Counted from the first letter of the stretch, positions 36,658 through 46,078 are shown. The stretch is DNA of 64,000 bases from Hydrogenophaga sp. BPS33 (GCF_009859475.1 NZ_CP044549.1:4588001-4652000), one strand, 5' to 3'. Made by a program: numbers and translations. Notes: generated by a model from the sequence alone, not told the origin.

Positions 36658-36797
36658 AGCGAACGACTCTTTTACCTAGTTGACAGAACATGTCTTTCTG
36701 GAACCCGAACGACTTAATTACCCAGCCGGTCGTGGTGCTTGAGCGAGAGTGTTGATTTTCCTCACTTTTTCAGCGAACGACTCTTTTACCCAAAACC
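36658..36797 (-). repeat. Right end of the island: array of CGAACGACT repeats, Tn7/Tn5053-like
   Basis: Three roughly 20-bp direct repeats lie at 36658-36677, 36704-36723 and 36772-36791 with the pattern CGAACGACT-TTTACC. A fourth, weaker copy is at 35289-35308, beyond the IS3. With the IS removed the core starts are 45, 46 and 68 bp apart, all in one orientation. The last ends a few bases before the point where comEC coding sequence stops making sense (about 36797-36800). Multiple spaced binding repeats next to a clean gene disruption are what TnsB/TniA-type transposase sites look like. The transposase genes are not in this window. Confidence 0.6.
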
Positions 36798-37573
36798 ACG
36801 ATGGCCGACTGGTCGCCCACCACCAGCGCGGCGAGCACACCCGCGCTGCGGCTGTCCGCCACGCGCTCACCGATGCGCTCGCTCACCGCCTGGCGCAGCG
36901 TGTCCAGCGGGTGCCACCCGGTGTGGCCGAGGCGCTCGGGCACCGGGTCGCGCGGGCCGCTGCGCACATAGCCCGTGGCCTGGATGCCTTGTTCCCAGAG
37001 CCAGCGCTCCCGGTCAAACCCATGCGGGTTCGCGTTGCCGTGCGGGCTGCGCAGGCGCACCTGGAAACGCCAGCGGTCGCCCGCGCGCAGGCCGGGACTG
37101 GCGCTGGACCGCGTGGCGCTTTCGATAGGAGCGGCAAAACCGTTGGTCCAGCCCAGTTGCAGGCGCTCGGGAATGTGCACGGCCAGGCCGGCGTGCCGCG
37201 CCGACTCGACCACGAACTCGAACCGTTCGCCCTGCGCGCCGCGTTGCGGCAACGAAGCCACGCGGCCCGTCACCTCGATGTCCAGGCCCTGCAAGGCGGG
37301 GTCGAGCGCGCGAGAAGCGAAATGCGCCGCGCGCAGGCCGGTGAGCCCCACGCCGAGGCATGCACCCGCCAGCAACGCCAGCGCGAGCACCACGGAGGTC
37401 TTTCTGGCGCGCAGCAGAACCGCCCCGCCCACCACGCCCATGACACCGGCCAGGAGCAGCACCGCGTACCCCCGCACGGGCCAGAGCGCGGCCTGCTGCA
37501 ACTGCAGGCCGACGCCGAGCACCCAGCCGGCGAGCAACACGAAGCCGCGATGGCCCATGGCGTCGGGCTTCAC
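36770..37573 (-). pseudogene. comEC: ComEC/Rec2 DNA-uptake channel, truncated by the island
   Basis: ComEC carries transforming DNA across the inner membrane during natural competence. The GTG at 37573 overlaps the upstream transporter stop (GTGA); an ATG at 37558 is also possible. Visible are the N-terminal membrane helices (residues about 5-75) and the DUF4131 region, then SAGVLAALVVGDQSAI near 243-258. Normally an ISGLH-type competence domain would follow; here the frame runs into island DNA and ends about 10 codons later. Roughly two thirds of the protein is gone, so uptake through this gene should be lost. Confidence 0.88.
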
Positions 37574-38961
37574 CGCAATTGCGCCCCATCCTCCGGCTTC
37601 AAGCGCCGGAAGCCCCGCACGCACAGCAGGGTGAACGCGCCGATGGCGAAGAACACCCACGTGAAGTCGCCCGCCTGCAACACCGCGTCGGGTCCGCCAC
37701 GCCAGCGGCTGGCCAACGCCAGCAGGCTGGAGCCCACCACCACGCCGAACGTGACGGACAACTGCTGCACCATCGTGGCGGCCGTGGTGGCATGGCTGGC
37801 CTTGTCGCGCGCGATCTCGCTGTAGCCCAGCGTGTTGAGCGCGACCATCGCGCACGCGTTGAACAGGCCACCGAGCAACATCACACCGAACATCAGCGCG
37901 TGCGGCGTGGCGGCGGTGAACAGCCCATAGCCCGCGTAACACAGGCTGGCGCCCACGGTGCCCGCGATCAGCACCGCGCGAAAGCCGAAGCGGCGCAGCA
38001 TCCACGACAAGGTCGTGCGGCTGGAGAGCGAACCAATGGCGCCTGCAAACGTCATGAAGCCCGATTGCAGCGGCGACAGGCCAAAGCCCACCTGCATCAG
38101 CAAGGGCAGCAAGAAGGGCGCGGCGCCAATGGCCACGCGCAGGGGAATCGCGCCCAGCGTGGCGGTGCGGTAGGTGAAATGGCGAAAGATCCGCAGATCG
38201 ATCAAGGCGTGCTTCGACCGTGCGCTGTGCCGTGTGTAGAGCCACAACGCCAGCAGGCCGGTGCCGATCAACGCGGCCGTCATGCCCGGCGACACCAGGC
38301 TCTTGCCACCCAGCTCCAACCCGGCGATCAGCGTGAGCAGACCGACGGCCAGCAGCGCGAACCCGATCGCGTCCAGCGACGTTCGGGGGCCACGGTGCTC
38401 GGCCGGCGCATCGGCCGGGATCATGCGCCAGGCCAAGGCCATGCCCAGCAGGCCCAGAGGCAGCTGGACCACGAAGATCCAGCGCCAGGACACCAGGGTG
38501 ACAACGCCGCCGCCGATCAGCGGGCCGGTCAAACGCGCCACCGTGCCCGGTACCGTGAACCACATCATGGCGCGGATCATGTCGGCGGGTTGCACATTGC
38601 GCAGCAGGATGAGGCGCGCCACCGGCACCATCATGGCGCCACCCACGCCTTGCAGCAGGCGGCTGGCCACCAGTTCGCGCAGGTTGTGCGACAGGCCGCA
38701 CAGCAAGGAGCCCAGCGTGAAGAGCGCGATGGCGATGCAAAACAGGCGCTTGGCGCCCCAGCGTTCGGCCAGCCAACCGCTGACGGGCAGGAACAGCGCC
38801 AGGCTGAGGAGATAGGCCGTGATCGCCAGGTTCAGGTGCAGCACCGGAACGCCCAGCGCGGTGGACATGGACGGCAAGGCGGTGGCCAGGATGGTGGAGT
38901 CCATGTTCTGCAGAAACATGGGCCAGGCGACCACCAGAGGGAGCCAGCGGGACGCGCTCAT
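37570..38961 (-). CDS. MFS drug transporter, DHA2 (14-helix) family
   Basis: 463 residues from the ATG at 38961 (MSASRWLP); the longer frame begins with a proline-rich stretch unlikely to be translated. It has the DHA2 signatures LPSMSTALGV, LFLPVSGWLAERWGAKRLF (motif A), LQGVGGAMMVPVARLIL and PGTVARLTGPLIGG (motif C-like). Expected role: proton-driven export of amphipathic compounds at the inner membrane. It overlaps comEC (GTGA), so the two formed an operon before the island arrived. Confidence 0.85.
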   Translation of the reverse strand: MSASRWLPLVVAWPMFLQNMDSTILATALPSMSTALGVPVLHLNLAITAYLLSLALFLPVSGWLAERWGAKRLFCIAIALFTLGSLLCGLSHNLRELVASRLLQGVGGAMMVPVARLILLRNVQPADMIRAMMWFTVPGTVARLTGPLIGGGVVTLVSWRWIFVVQLPLGLLGMALAWRMIPADAPAEHRGPRTSLDAIGFALLAVGLLTLIAGLELGGKSLVSPGMTAALIGTGLLALWLYTRHSARSKHALIDLRIFRHFTYRTATLGAIPLRVAIGAAPFLLPLLMQVGFGLSPLQSGFMTFAGAIGSLSSRTTLSWMLRRFGFRAVLIAGTVGASLCYAGYGLFTAATPHALMFGVMLLGGLFNACAMVALNTLGYSEIARDKASHATTAATMVQQLSVTFGVVVGSSLLALASRWRGGPDAVLQAGDFTWVFFAIGAFTLLCVRGFRRLKPEDGAQLR

Positions 38962-39132
38962 GGGATGGCGCGGGATTCGGGGGGGTGGGTGGTCTGGGGC
39001 ACGCGGTAGTTTAGGGGCGGGTGGGGGTGCTCCGCGCCCGCCCAATGGCTTGTTCACGCCTCAGCTTCCTACGCCCCGAATGGCTCTGCGGCTTGCATTA
39101 GCCGAGTGGCAATAGCTTCCTCAATCGCTCCC

Positions 39133-39660
39133 TCATGTCTCGGCATTCTTCCGTTGATGAGATGTTTCCGGTAGAAACTGGCCCCAAAAAAACTGCAGAG
39201 CGTTCAGCGCAGGGTCCTTTTCCAGTATGGGATACGGGTCTATGCGAGCGATTTCTGCGAGGAATTTTGCTATCGCGCCCAACTGTTCTCTGTTGTATGT
39301 ATCGACGATGGGCTGGAGACGGTAGTTCATCTCACCTTTGGCCATCTTCAAGAGTGTGTTGACCAGTGAATCGCCGAGCAACGCCGATTGGTCAGAATCT
39401 CGGTTTTCGAGTGTTAGTCGGATGAGACCTGGAAGAAAGAACGAGAAAGCCTCGTCGGTTAGCAAGTGGTGACATGACGAATAGTCGTACGGAAATTCAT
39501 CGAAGGCAGATTGCAGCAGATCAGCGTTCGACTTTCCTTCAAAAAATTGGGCCGTTCCATCACTCTCCCATTCATCACCTCGTCTTGCCGGATCCACCAC
39601 GGGTTTATCAGCGGGGTAGGGGCGTTGGCCGAACAAGCTCAGATCGATAGATTCGCTCAT
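39133..39660 (-). CDS. Immunity-like protein, third paralogue after the RHS toxin
   Basis: 175 residues, soluble and acidic. It shares with the two genes upstream the layout FGQRPYPADKP near the start, a W-E-x-D and FFEGK motif at about 31-42, a helical FSFFLPGLIRLTL block near 71-83 and a final FWGQFLP. This resembles DUF6714-type proteins, a tentative match. Three tandem paralogues behind an RHS toxin fit a bank of immunity proteins. Confidence 0.7.
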   Translation of the reverse strand: MSESIDLSLFGQRPYPADKPVVDPARRGDEWESDGTAQFFEGKSNADLLQSAFDEFPYDYSSCHHLLTDEAFSFFLPGLIRLTLENRDSDQSALLGDSLVNTLLKMAKGEMNYRLQPIVDTYNREQLGAIAKFLAEIARIDPYPILEKDPALNALQFFWGQFLPETSHQRKNAET

Positions 39661-39675
39661 GGCAATCGTGTCGGC

Positions 39676-40187
39676 TCAGCCATCGTTGTGATCGGTCTTT
39701 GGCAGATAGCTACCCCAGAATCGCTCTAGTGCAGGTGTGGCGTTGTCTTGATCCCCAGTAACTGCGTAGCGCTCCTCAGCCATGCAACGAAGAAATCGGC
39801 CAAAGAAACCCATTTGACTGTCTGTGTATTGCGTCATTGCCGCTCTTGTTCTCGGGTCGTCTTTGTTGAATGACATGGACCAAAGGCTCAGTACAAGGCT
39901 ATCAGCCAACTGATCCACGAACGGCCGCTCGTACTTCGTTAGCGCGACATCCACGAGCGCCGGCAAAAAAATACAAACGCGCCCGGCAGCAGAAAGTTGT
40001 GACCGCTCCACCAGCCCCGCCCATATTCGCTGGAAAGGGAGTCGTAAGTGACCTTGTCCAAGGAGCGCAGCCGGTAGTAATGCTGAGCATCGTGTCTGTC
40101 GGTATCTCGATGCATCTTGTCGCCCAGCAACTGAGGGTCGACAACATCACCACGGTAGACCTCGTTTGAGAAAATTTCCAAGCTCAT
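39676..40187 (-). pseudogene. Immunity-like paralogue, frameshifted in a homopolymer
   Basis: The frame starting at 40187 (MSLEIFSNEVYRGD) matches its paralogues up to LLPGAFVFF. There, in a run of seven T (minus strand, about 39965-39971), the family continuation (LPALVDVALTKYERPF to FWGSYLP) is only reached in the other frame. One base appears lost, or a sequencing error is present. The start overlaps the end of the first paralogue by 41 bp. Confidence 0.7.
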
Positions 40188-40704
40188 CGCGAACGTCCGA
40201 GGGTGTTTCGCCGACGAAGGGATTTTTGAACTGATGCCAGAACAGGTTTAGAGCCATTGCTGCATCGTTGTCACTGCCAAGCGCATGGTAGTAGCGGTCA
40301 TTGACCTCTTGTAGGTAGGTGGCAATGAATGAAAGCTGCGCACTGGTAAACGTTCTCAAGATGGGCAGCAATCGGCTGTCCAGCTCTCCGCGAGCCATCT
40401 CCAGAAAATCACTGATCACAGTGACGGTCAGTGTGGGCGTCTCGCCCTGCTCATAGTCCTCAAGAGCAATCTTCATGAATGCAGGAAGAAAGAACAGGTA
40501 GGCATCTTCGTTCAAAAGGCATGGAGCAATGGACCAATCCTTTCTGTACTCTTCTGAGAGTGACTGGTAGTTGACGTCTTTAGAGTGTCTGCCTCGAAAG
40601 AAGCGCTCCGCCTCATCGCCCTCCCAGCTGTCACCGATTCTTGACTCCTGTGCGGCCGGTTTGTCCTGGGGATATCGGCCTCGATGGAAGATTTCGAAGT
40701 TCAT
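40147..40704 (-). CDS. Immunity-like protein directly coupled to the RHS toxin
   Basis: 185 residues. The start overlaps the toxin stop as ATGA, so it is translated with the toxin, as expected for its cognate immunity protein. Landmarks: FHRGRYPQDKP near 6-16, GDSWEGDEAERFFRGR at 24-39, YLFFLPAFMKIALEDYE near 68-84, FWHQFKNP near 154-161. Tentatively DUF6714-like. Two further paralogues follow, one frameshifted. Confidence 0.72.
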   Translation of the reverse strand: MNFEIFHRGRYPQDKPAAQESRIGDSWEGDEAERFFRGRHSKDVNYQSLSEEYRKDWSIAPCLLNEDAYLFFLPAFMKIALEDYEQGETPTLTVTVISDFLEMARGELDSRLLPILRTFTSAQLSFIATYLQEVNDRYYHALGSDNDAAMALNLFWHQFKNPFVGETPSDVRDELGNFLKRGLPW

Positions 40705-43400
40705 GGAATTCTCGACAAAATTGATTCACAGTTGGCAACGGATTTCCAGGCTTTCACGGCCTCGTTGCGATGGTTCATGTCGCCTCCAGCAAAGCATTTT
40801 TTATTTATTTTGTCGCGCGCGACACCGCAGGCTCTGCCATTTTTTATTCTGTCCAATAGATCATTCTTGGTCATGCCGACGCGGCAAGCACGAGGTGACT
40901 CCTTGCATTGCTGATCTACCTCGTTCTGAAGTTGATCATGATCGCCGGGAGTGCAGTTCCCCGACTTTGTAAGAGTGCACGCCACAGGGCTAACCAACAA
41001 TCCTGCTTGATCGTATGCAGGAGCAGCAGGTGTCGAAGAAGACTGCATTTGCCCAGACAGCAAGACCCCGATCTGCGTGAGCCATCCAACGGTAGCCACT
41101 GACGGTACGGAAGCAGCAGCGCCGCCTTTGCACGCGGCCCCGCAGCTTAGGGCGCCAACGCCTTGAGCGGCCGCCACATTCTTCTTCTGCGCCTCAGCCA
41201 CCGCCATGATCCCCAGCACGATGCCAGCCGGCACCAGCACCACCACCGGATTGGCCCGGGCTTGCGGGACCAGCATCTGCGAGATGCGGTCTCCGCGATC
41301 CCCCAGCCATTGCGCCACCCGGTGCATGAGCCGTTGAGGATCCAGCCCCTCGGCGTCATTGCTCGCGATCTGCTCAACCAGGCCGGAACTGTCTCGAATC
41401 TCGATGAGCTTCTGTGCGGCGTTGTAGGAGTAGCGCACCCAGCGCCCATCGCTGAAGCGGATCTCATGGATGAGATTGCGCGCGTCGTAGGTGTAGTCCA
41501 CGTTCCCGCGAGGCGTGTAGGCAGCCGTCATCTGGCCACGGCTGTTGGCCACGAAACTGGCCACGGCACCATTGCTGGCGCTGATGCGCGTGAGACGCCC
41601 CTGTGCATCGTGGGTCAGCGCGGCACTTTGGTTGCCCGCTGTGACGTCGGTGATGCTGGCCAGATCACCCCTGGCGTTGTAGTCCAGTGTCCAGCGCTGC
41701 GTCTCCACACCGTCAGCCAACTCGACGATGGCGGTGTTGAGTCCACTGTCGTTGTAGGCATAGCCTGTGGCCAGAACAGCGCTGCCGATGGTGGCGTTGA
41801 ACGCGGCCGCGCCGGTGGCATCGGAGGTCTGCGCCGTGCTGTGGCCCACGATGCCGTAAGGACCGTAGGCGTAGGAGGTGATGCGTTCGGGTTCGGCGAT
41901 CTGGATGGGCAGGTTCCAGCTCGGATGCCACTGGGTCGAGGTGACGGACGTCGCGTGTGCGAGGCTCGGGCGCGTGGTGGCGTTGGCCAGGGTGGCGGGG
42001 AAACTGGCGCGTTCGATCTCCTGGCCGCGCTCGTTGTAGCGGTAGAAGGTGATGGAGCCTTCGTGCTGGCGTTCGCGCAGCTTTCTTCCCGCGTCGTCGT
42101 ACGCAATCTCCTGTGCCGTGCCACCGCACAGCGCACAGGGCGCGCTCGCACCCGCAGGGCGCAGCATGCGGCCCTGCTGTGTGAAGCGGTGGGTGCGGGT
42201 GGTGGGCACACCCGAGCCCGAGCCGAAGTCGGTGATGGTGGTGTTTGGTGCGCCACTGGCATCGGTGCCGTAGCCGAACTGCACACGGTCCACGCCGTTG
42301 GCACGCTGGGTTTCGGCCACGCGGCCTTGCGCGTCGTAGCGGTACGTGCCGATGCGTTGCCCCGTCTCGTCGGTGATGCCGGTGAGCGCGTGCGGGTGGC
42401 GCGGATCTTCGTAGTGGTAGCGCTTCGTGTGGCCGTCGGGCCAGGTCACGGACAGCAGCTTGCCCTGCGGGTCGTGACCAAAACGGGTGATCTCCCCGCC
42501 CGGGGCAGTGAGGCTGGCGAGGTGGCCGTAGGCGTCGAAGCTCAGGGCGAGCTGTCGACCGAAGGCGTTGGAGACCGTTTGCAGGAAGCCCGCGCCGTCG
42601 TACGTCAGCGAGGTCGTCCAACCGTTGCGAGCCGTGATCTGGAGCAGCTTTCCACTGTGGTCGTAGGTTTCCTTCTGATGGGTCTGGTGGCGAAGCAATA
42701 CCCAGCGCACGGCGGCCGGCTCGCTGGAGGGGACTCGGGTCAAGGTGTCGCCCGACTCCTTCGATGCCCAGTTCTGCGCGGTGTTGCTGGGAGCGAAGTG
42801 CAGTACGCTGCCGTCGGCCGCCAGCGCCTGCACGTCATTGACCCAGGGGTCGATGTGCAGACGGCCCGAATAGCTGTGCAGCCAGGTGCCACCGCGCAAG
42901 ATCGAACGGCCCGAATACCGGGAGCGGTAGTTCAGCTCAAACGCCAACGGCGCAGAGAAGCTGGCGGCGTAGATCGGTTCGTTGTGGGTCTTGGTACCCG
43001 TGCCGGGCAAGGTGGGGTTGCCCACCGAGCAGGAGGTCTCTTCGGCCTGGTATTGACAGCTGCGCTCCTTGAACCAGCCCACGTCCTGCTGTGCGATCAG
43101 GCCCCTATTGCCGTTGCTGCACACGAAGCTGCCCTTGCGTTCGCAGATCAAACCATTGGCCGACAGGGTGCCGACGTAGTCCACCACGCAGGGGTAGCCC
43201 TCGTTCACCTTGCCTTGGTACAGCTCGGCCGATGCGGCGCAGGCCTCTGCCTTGGAGCTGTACCAGTCGGTGTAAGAGGTGTTGAAAGATAGGGTCTGGT
43301 ACTCCAGGCACTGGGCGTAAACCCCACTCCCTGTCGCCAGACCCGTGCCAAGCGCGATGCACCACAAAATGCATGTGCGCACCCCTCCCCAACGCTTCAT
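40701..43400 (-). CDS. RHS/YD-repeat protein with C-terminal toxin domain
   Basis: 899 residues. Start ATG 43400 (MKRWGGVRTC) precedes a signal peptide (ALGTGLATGSGVYAQ). A cysteine-rich N-terminal domain is followed by a DUF6531-like strand (FSAPLAFELNYRSRYSG) and many YD repeats (about 190-680, for example YRYDAQGRVAETQ). A hydrophobic segment follows (VVVLVPAGIVLGIMAVAEA, about 718-736). The last roughly 85 residues form a separate cysteine-containing domain (CKESPRACRVGM, then ARDKINKKCFAGGDMNHR), which resembles the Ntox16-type predicted nuclease; this match is tentative. The canonical RHS-associated core (YDPxxGRF) is missing. Three immunity-like genes follow. Likely an exported polymorphic toxin. 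Confidence 0.82.
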   Translation of the reverse strand: MKRWGGVRTCILWCIALGTGLATGSGVYAQCLEYQTLSFNTSYTDWYSSKAEACAASAELYQGKVNEGYPCVVDYVGTLSANGLICERKGSFVCSNGNRGLIAQQDVGWFKERSCQYQAEETSCSVGNPTLPGTGTKTHNEPIYAASFSAPLAFELNYRSRYSGRSILRGGTWLHSYSGRLHIDPWVNDVQALAADGSVLHFAPSNTAQNWASKESGDTLTRVPSSEPAAVRWVLLRHQTHQKETYDHSGKLLQITARNGWTTSLTYDGAGFLQTVSNAFGRQLALSFDAYGHLASLTAPGGEITRFGHDPQGKLLSVTWPDGHTKRYHYEDPRHPHALTGITDETGQRIGTYRYDAQGRVAETQRANGVDRVQFGYGTDASGAPNTTITDFGSGSGVPTTRTHRFTQQGRMLRPAGASAPCALCGGTAQEIAYDDAGRKLRERQHEGSITFYRYNERGQEIERASFPATLANATTRPSLAHATSVTSTQWHPSWNLPIQIAEPERITSYAYGPYGIVGHSTAQTSDATGAAAFNATIGSAVLATGYAYNDSGLNTAIVELADGVETQRWTLDYNARGDLASITDVTAGNQSAALTHDAQGRLTRISASNGAVASFVANSRGQMTAAYTPRGNVDYTYDARNLIHEIRFSDGRWVRYSYNAAQKLIEIRDSSGLVEQIASNDAEGLDPQRLMHRVAQWLGDRGDRISQMLVPQARANPVVVLVPAGIVLGIMAVAEAQKKNVAAAQGVGALSCGAACKGGAAASVPSVATVGWLTQIGVLLSGQMQSSSTPAAPAYDQAGLLVSPVACTLTKSGNCTPGDHDQLQNEVDQQCKESPRACRVGMTKNDLLDRIKNGRACGVARDKINKKCFAGGDMNHRNEAVKAWKSVANCESILSRIP

Positions 43401-43436
43401 ATCTGTTCCCCCCTGTTGGGTCCACGTCGGACTCAA

Positions 43437-43705
43437 TGGGGCGGGAATGTAGCGTGAAAGTGCTTGCGGGCGCAGCCAGTCTCGTGGCGGGTTGACAGTG
43501 TCGCGAATGCTTTTCGAGAGGACTTCAGCGTGTGTGTGTCAGCCGCGCTCTGCGGCAGCCATGCGTTGCCGCAAGGCGTTCGACATCCGCCGCGCGGCCT
43601 TCTCACCGGTCATCTCGACATGCAGCAGCGGCACCGGCCAGGCTTCAGCGGCGCACGAAAAAGCCCGGCAGTGCCGGGCTCTTCAAGGTGCAGGATCGCG
43701 AAGCG
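43437..43705. other. Spacer between RHS gene and phoX
   Basis: It holds the start region of the RHS gene on one side and the terminator of the phosphatase gene (43658-43680) on the other. No further gene is seen. Confidence 0.45.
43658..43680 (-). terminator. Rho-independent terminator of the first phoX-type gene
   Basis: On the minus strand AGCCCGGC and GCCGGGCT pair over a 3-base loop and are followed by a run of five T, 26 bp after the stop codon at 43706. Confidence 0.8.
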
Positions 43706-45961
43706 TCAGACCCCGATCACGCCCCCGTCGGTGCGCGTGATCACGATCGTGGCCGAACGTGGGCGGCCCAGCGGGCCATACGCCGCGCTGGTGGAATTGC
43801 CCGGCCACTGGCTCTGGAACACGAACGGACCGGCACCCAGCGCGGGCGTGTTCTCCCCCGGGTGTTGGATGTTCACGAAGATCGCGCGGCCGTCGGCCGA
43901 CTCGGTGATGCCTGTGACTTCCGCGCCTCGCGGCGACACCATGAAGCGACGCAACCGGGCTTCGCCCAGCGCCGCACCGATGAAGGTGTCCTGCGTGCCG
44001 CTCGCGCCTCCCAGGCTGTTGTTCACGGTGATCGGCCCGCCGTCGCCCACCGCGCCGGGAATGGCGGCCAGCAACATGCAATTGCTCTGGTCGGTATAGG
44101 CCCCATCGTCGGTCTGGATCCAGCAGATGCCCGTGGCCTTGCTGAACCACAGGCCATCGGGCGAGGAAAAGTCGTTCTTCGCGGTCAGGCCCGAGAGGTT
44201 GATGTCGGCGCCGGCGTCTTCCTCTGCACCGAAGAGGAAGATGTCCCAGGTGAAGCTGGTCGCGGTCGACACACCGGCCGTTTCCTTGAAGCGGATGATG
44301 TGGCCGTTGGGGTTGCCGCTCTGGTTGCGGCCATCGTTGTCGGCGTACGAACGCGGGTTGGCCGCGTCGGTGCCGGCCACCGGGCGGCTGGCGGCGTTGC
44401 TGTTGGTCATGGTGAAGTAGACCTCGCCATTGGCCGGGTTCACCGCGCCCCACTCCGGGCGGTCCATCTTGGTGCCGCCCACGGCGTCAGCGGCGTGGCG
44501 GGCGTTGACCAGCACGTCGGCCTGGTTGGCGAAGACATAGGTGGCGTAGCCGCTGATGAGCGGGTTGGCGATGTTCAGCTCGATCCACTCGCCATCACCG
44601 GTGTCGTTGAACTTCGCCACGTACAGCTTGCCTTCGTCGAGGTACTTGTTGCCGGCGGCCATGCCACCGCCCACGTCGGAGGCGTCCCACACCGCGGCGG
44701 AGACGAACTTGTAGATGTACTCGTTGCGCGAGTCGCAGCCCATGTAGAAGGCCAGCGGCTGGCCTGCCACCGGCAGCGCACACACCGCGGCTTCGTGCGC
44801 GAAGCGGCCCAGCGCCACGCGCTTGGTGGGCGTGCCGCTGACCACGGGGTCGATCTCGACGATGTAGCCGAAGGTGTTGGGCTCGTTGCGAAAGTCCTGC
44901 GCGGCGGTGGCCCCCGGTGCCGATACGTCCCAGCGGCCGAAGCGGTCGTCGGTCGCGGCGGTGGCGGTGTGGGACCAGCCCTGCGAGCCAGCCGTGGCAC
45001 CCGCATGGGGCGCGCGCATCACGCCATAACGCTGGCGCGAGGCCTTGGTCTTCGCATCCACGTCGACCGAACCACCGGGCATGAAGAAATAGGCAGCCCA
45101 GTTTTCTTCGCACGCGAGGTAGGTGCCCCAGGGCGTTTTGCCATGGCCGCAGTTGTTGAGCGTGCCGCGCGAGGTGGCGCCGCTGGTGTCGTGTGCCGTC
45201 ACCATGAAGCTGTGGATGTCGCCGAGGTGGGCGGCCGGGCCGGCGATGCGCATGGGCGACTGGCCGGTGACGCGGCGGTTGTAGATGGAGTCGAGCTTGT
45301 ACTCCCATTGGCCCGCGCCGTTCTTGCCGACCTCGGCCACCGACACGCCGTGGTGGTTGATTTCCTTGAGCACTTCGAGTTCGGGGCGCAGCCCCAAGTC
45401 CCAGCTGTCGAACTGGCTGAATTTCTTGCCCGAGACGCCGCCCGAGGTCTGTCCATTGGCGTGGAAGAAATGCGCGTCGGCCGAACTCTCGTGGTTCATC
45501 ACCAGCAAGGCCCGAGGGGTTTCGGTCGGCGAGTAGTTGCCAGCGCCGTCGACGTAGAACAGGTCCATGCCGTCGTGGTGATCGCCCACGCGCATGGTCC
45601 ATTCGTCGGCCTCGGCGCCGGTGTTGCTGTAGGCCGCAATGCTGGAGACGAGGCGGTCGCCGGTGGCATGCACCACGCGGTAGGTGTAGCCGGCGGGCAG
45701 GACCACGTCGTCCAGCAGGCTCTTGTCGATGGCGGCGAAGCCCAGCGCCTTCTCGGCCGGTGTGCCCGGCACGGGTGGGGGCGTTGCGTTGCTGCCACCA
45801 CCGCCACCGCATGCCGCCAGGAACGGAATGGAGGACAGCGCGGCAAGACCGACGCCACCGCGGATCAGGTTGCGGCGCGAGAGCCTGGCGCGGTCGAGCA
45901 CCTCGTTGAAATGTTCGTTGGCGGAGTCGTTGAGGTTTTCTTCGGGATCGTGGTGAGACAT
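43706..45961 (-). CDS. phoX: PhoX-type alkaline phosphatase (DUF839), Tat-exported, copy 1
   Basis: 751 residues. The N-terminus carries a twin-arginine signal (LSRRNLIRG, Arg29-Arg30), a hydrophobic stretch and a lipobox-like LAAC ending at Cys51, so it is probably a periplasmic lipoprotein folded before export. The body has PhoX/DUF839 features: MNHESSADAHFF, TWGTYLACEENWAAYF-type glutamate site, NTFGYIVEIDP, NSNAASRP and SSPDGLWFSKATGICWIQTD. PhoX hydrolyses phosphomonoesters with an iron/calcium cofactor under phosphate starvation. A Pho-box-like repeat lies 50 bp upstream. A paralogue is at 50662. Confidence 0.87.
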   Translation of the reverse strand: MSHHDPEENLNDSANEHFNEVLDRARLSRRNLIRGGVGLAALSSIPFLAACGGGGGSNATPPPVPGTPAEKALGFAAIDKSLLDDVVLPAGYTYRVVHATGDRLVSSIAAYSNTGAEADEWTMRVGDHHDGMDLFYVDGAGNYSPTETPRALLVMNHESSADAHFFHANGQTSGGVSGKKFSQFDSWDLGLRPELEVLKEINHHGVSVAEVGKNGAGQWEYKLDSIYNRRVTGQSPMRIAGPAAHLGDIHSFMVTAHDTSGATSRGTLNNCGHGKTPWGTYLACEENWAAYFFMPGGSVDVDAKTKASRQRYGVMRAPHAGATAGSQGWSHTATAATDDRFGRWDVSAPGATAAQDFRNEPNTFGYIVEIDPVVSGTPTKRVALGRFAHEAAVCALPVAGQPLAFYMGCDSRNEYIYKFVSAAVWDASDVGGGMAAGNKYLDEGKLYVAKFNDTGDGEWIELNIANPLISGYATYVFANQADVLVNARHAADAVGGTKMDRPEWGAVNPANGEVYFTMTNSNAASRPVAGTDAANPRSYADNDGRNQSGNPNGHIIRFKETAGVSTATSFTWDIFLFGAEEDAGADINLSGLTAKNDFSSPDGLWFSKATGICWIQTDDGAYTDQSNCMLLAAIPGAVGDGGPITVNNSLGGASGTQDTFIGAALGEARLRRFMVSPRGAEVTGITESADGRAIFVNIQHPGENTPALGAGPFVFQSQWPGNSTSAAYGPLGRPRSATIVITRTDGGVIGV

Positions 45962-46011
45962 GGTGGCTCCGGGAAGTTGAACAAAAAGCCTGCGCAGTCT
46001 CTCGTGGGCAG

Positions 46012-46029
46012 ATGACCTGCGCGTGACCT
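46012..46029 (-). promoter_or_regulatory. Weak Pho-box-like direct repeat before phoX copy 1
   Basis: On the minus strand AGGTCAC-GCGC-AGGTCAT: two 7-base units 11 bp apart, the Pho-box geometry. The match to CTGTCAT is only partial (4 and 5 of 7), so this site is the weakest of the set. Confidence 0.4.
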
Positions 46030-46078
46030 GCGCAATGGCCGAGCAACGCGCTTCGGTACACGCGTTTTCATCAAAGGG

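Noticed and set aside
37574..38776. Upstream extension of the comEC frame to about 668 codons
   Set aside because: The extra part lies entirely within the transporter gene in another frame and is Arg/Pro-rich; the GTG at 37573 overlapping the transporter stop is the natural start.
41163..43292. Plus-strand open frame of about 709 codons opposite the RHS gene
   Set aside because: Repetitive Val/Gly/Arg composition mirrors the YD repeats on the real strand.
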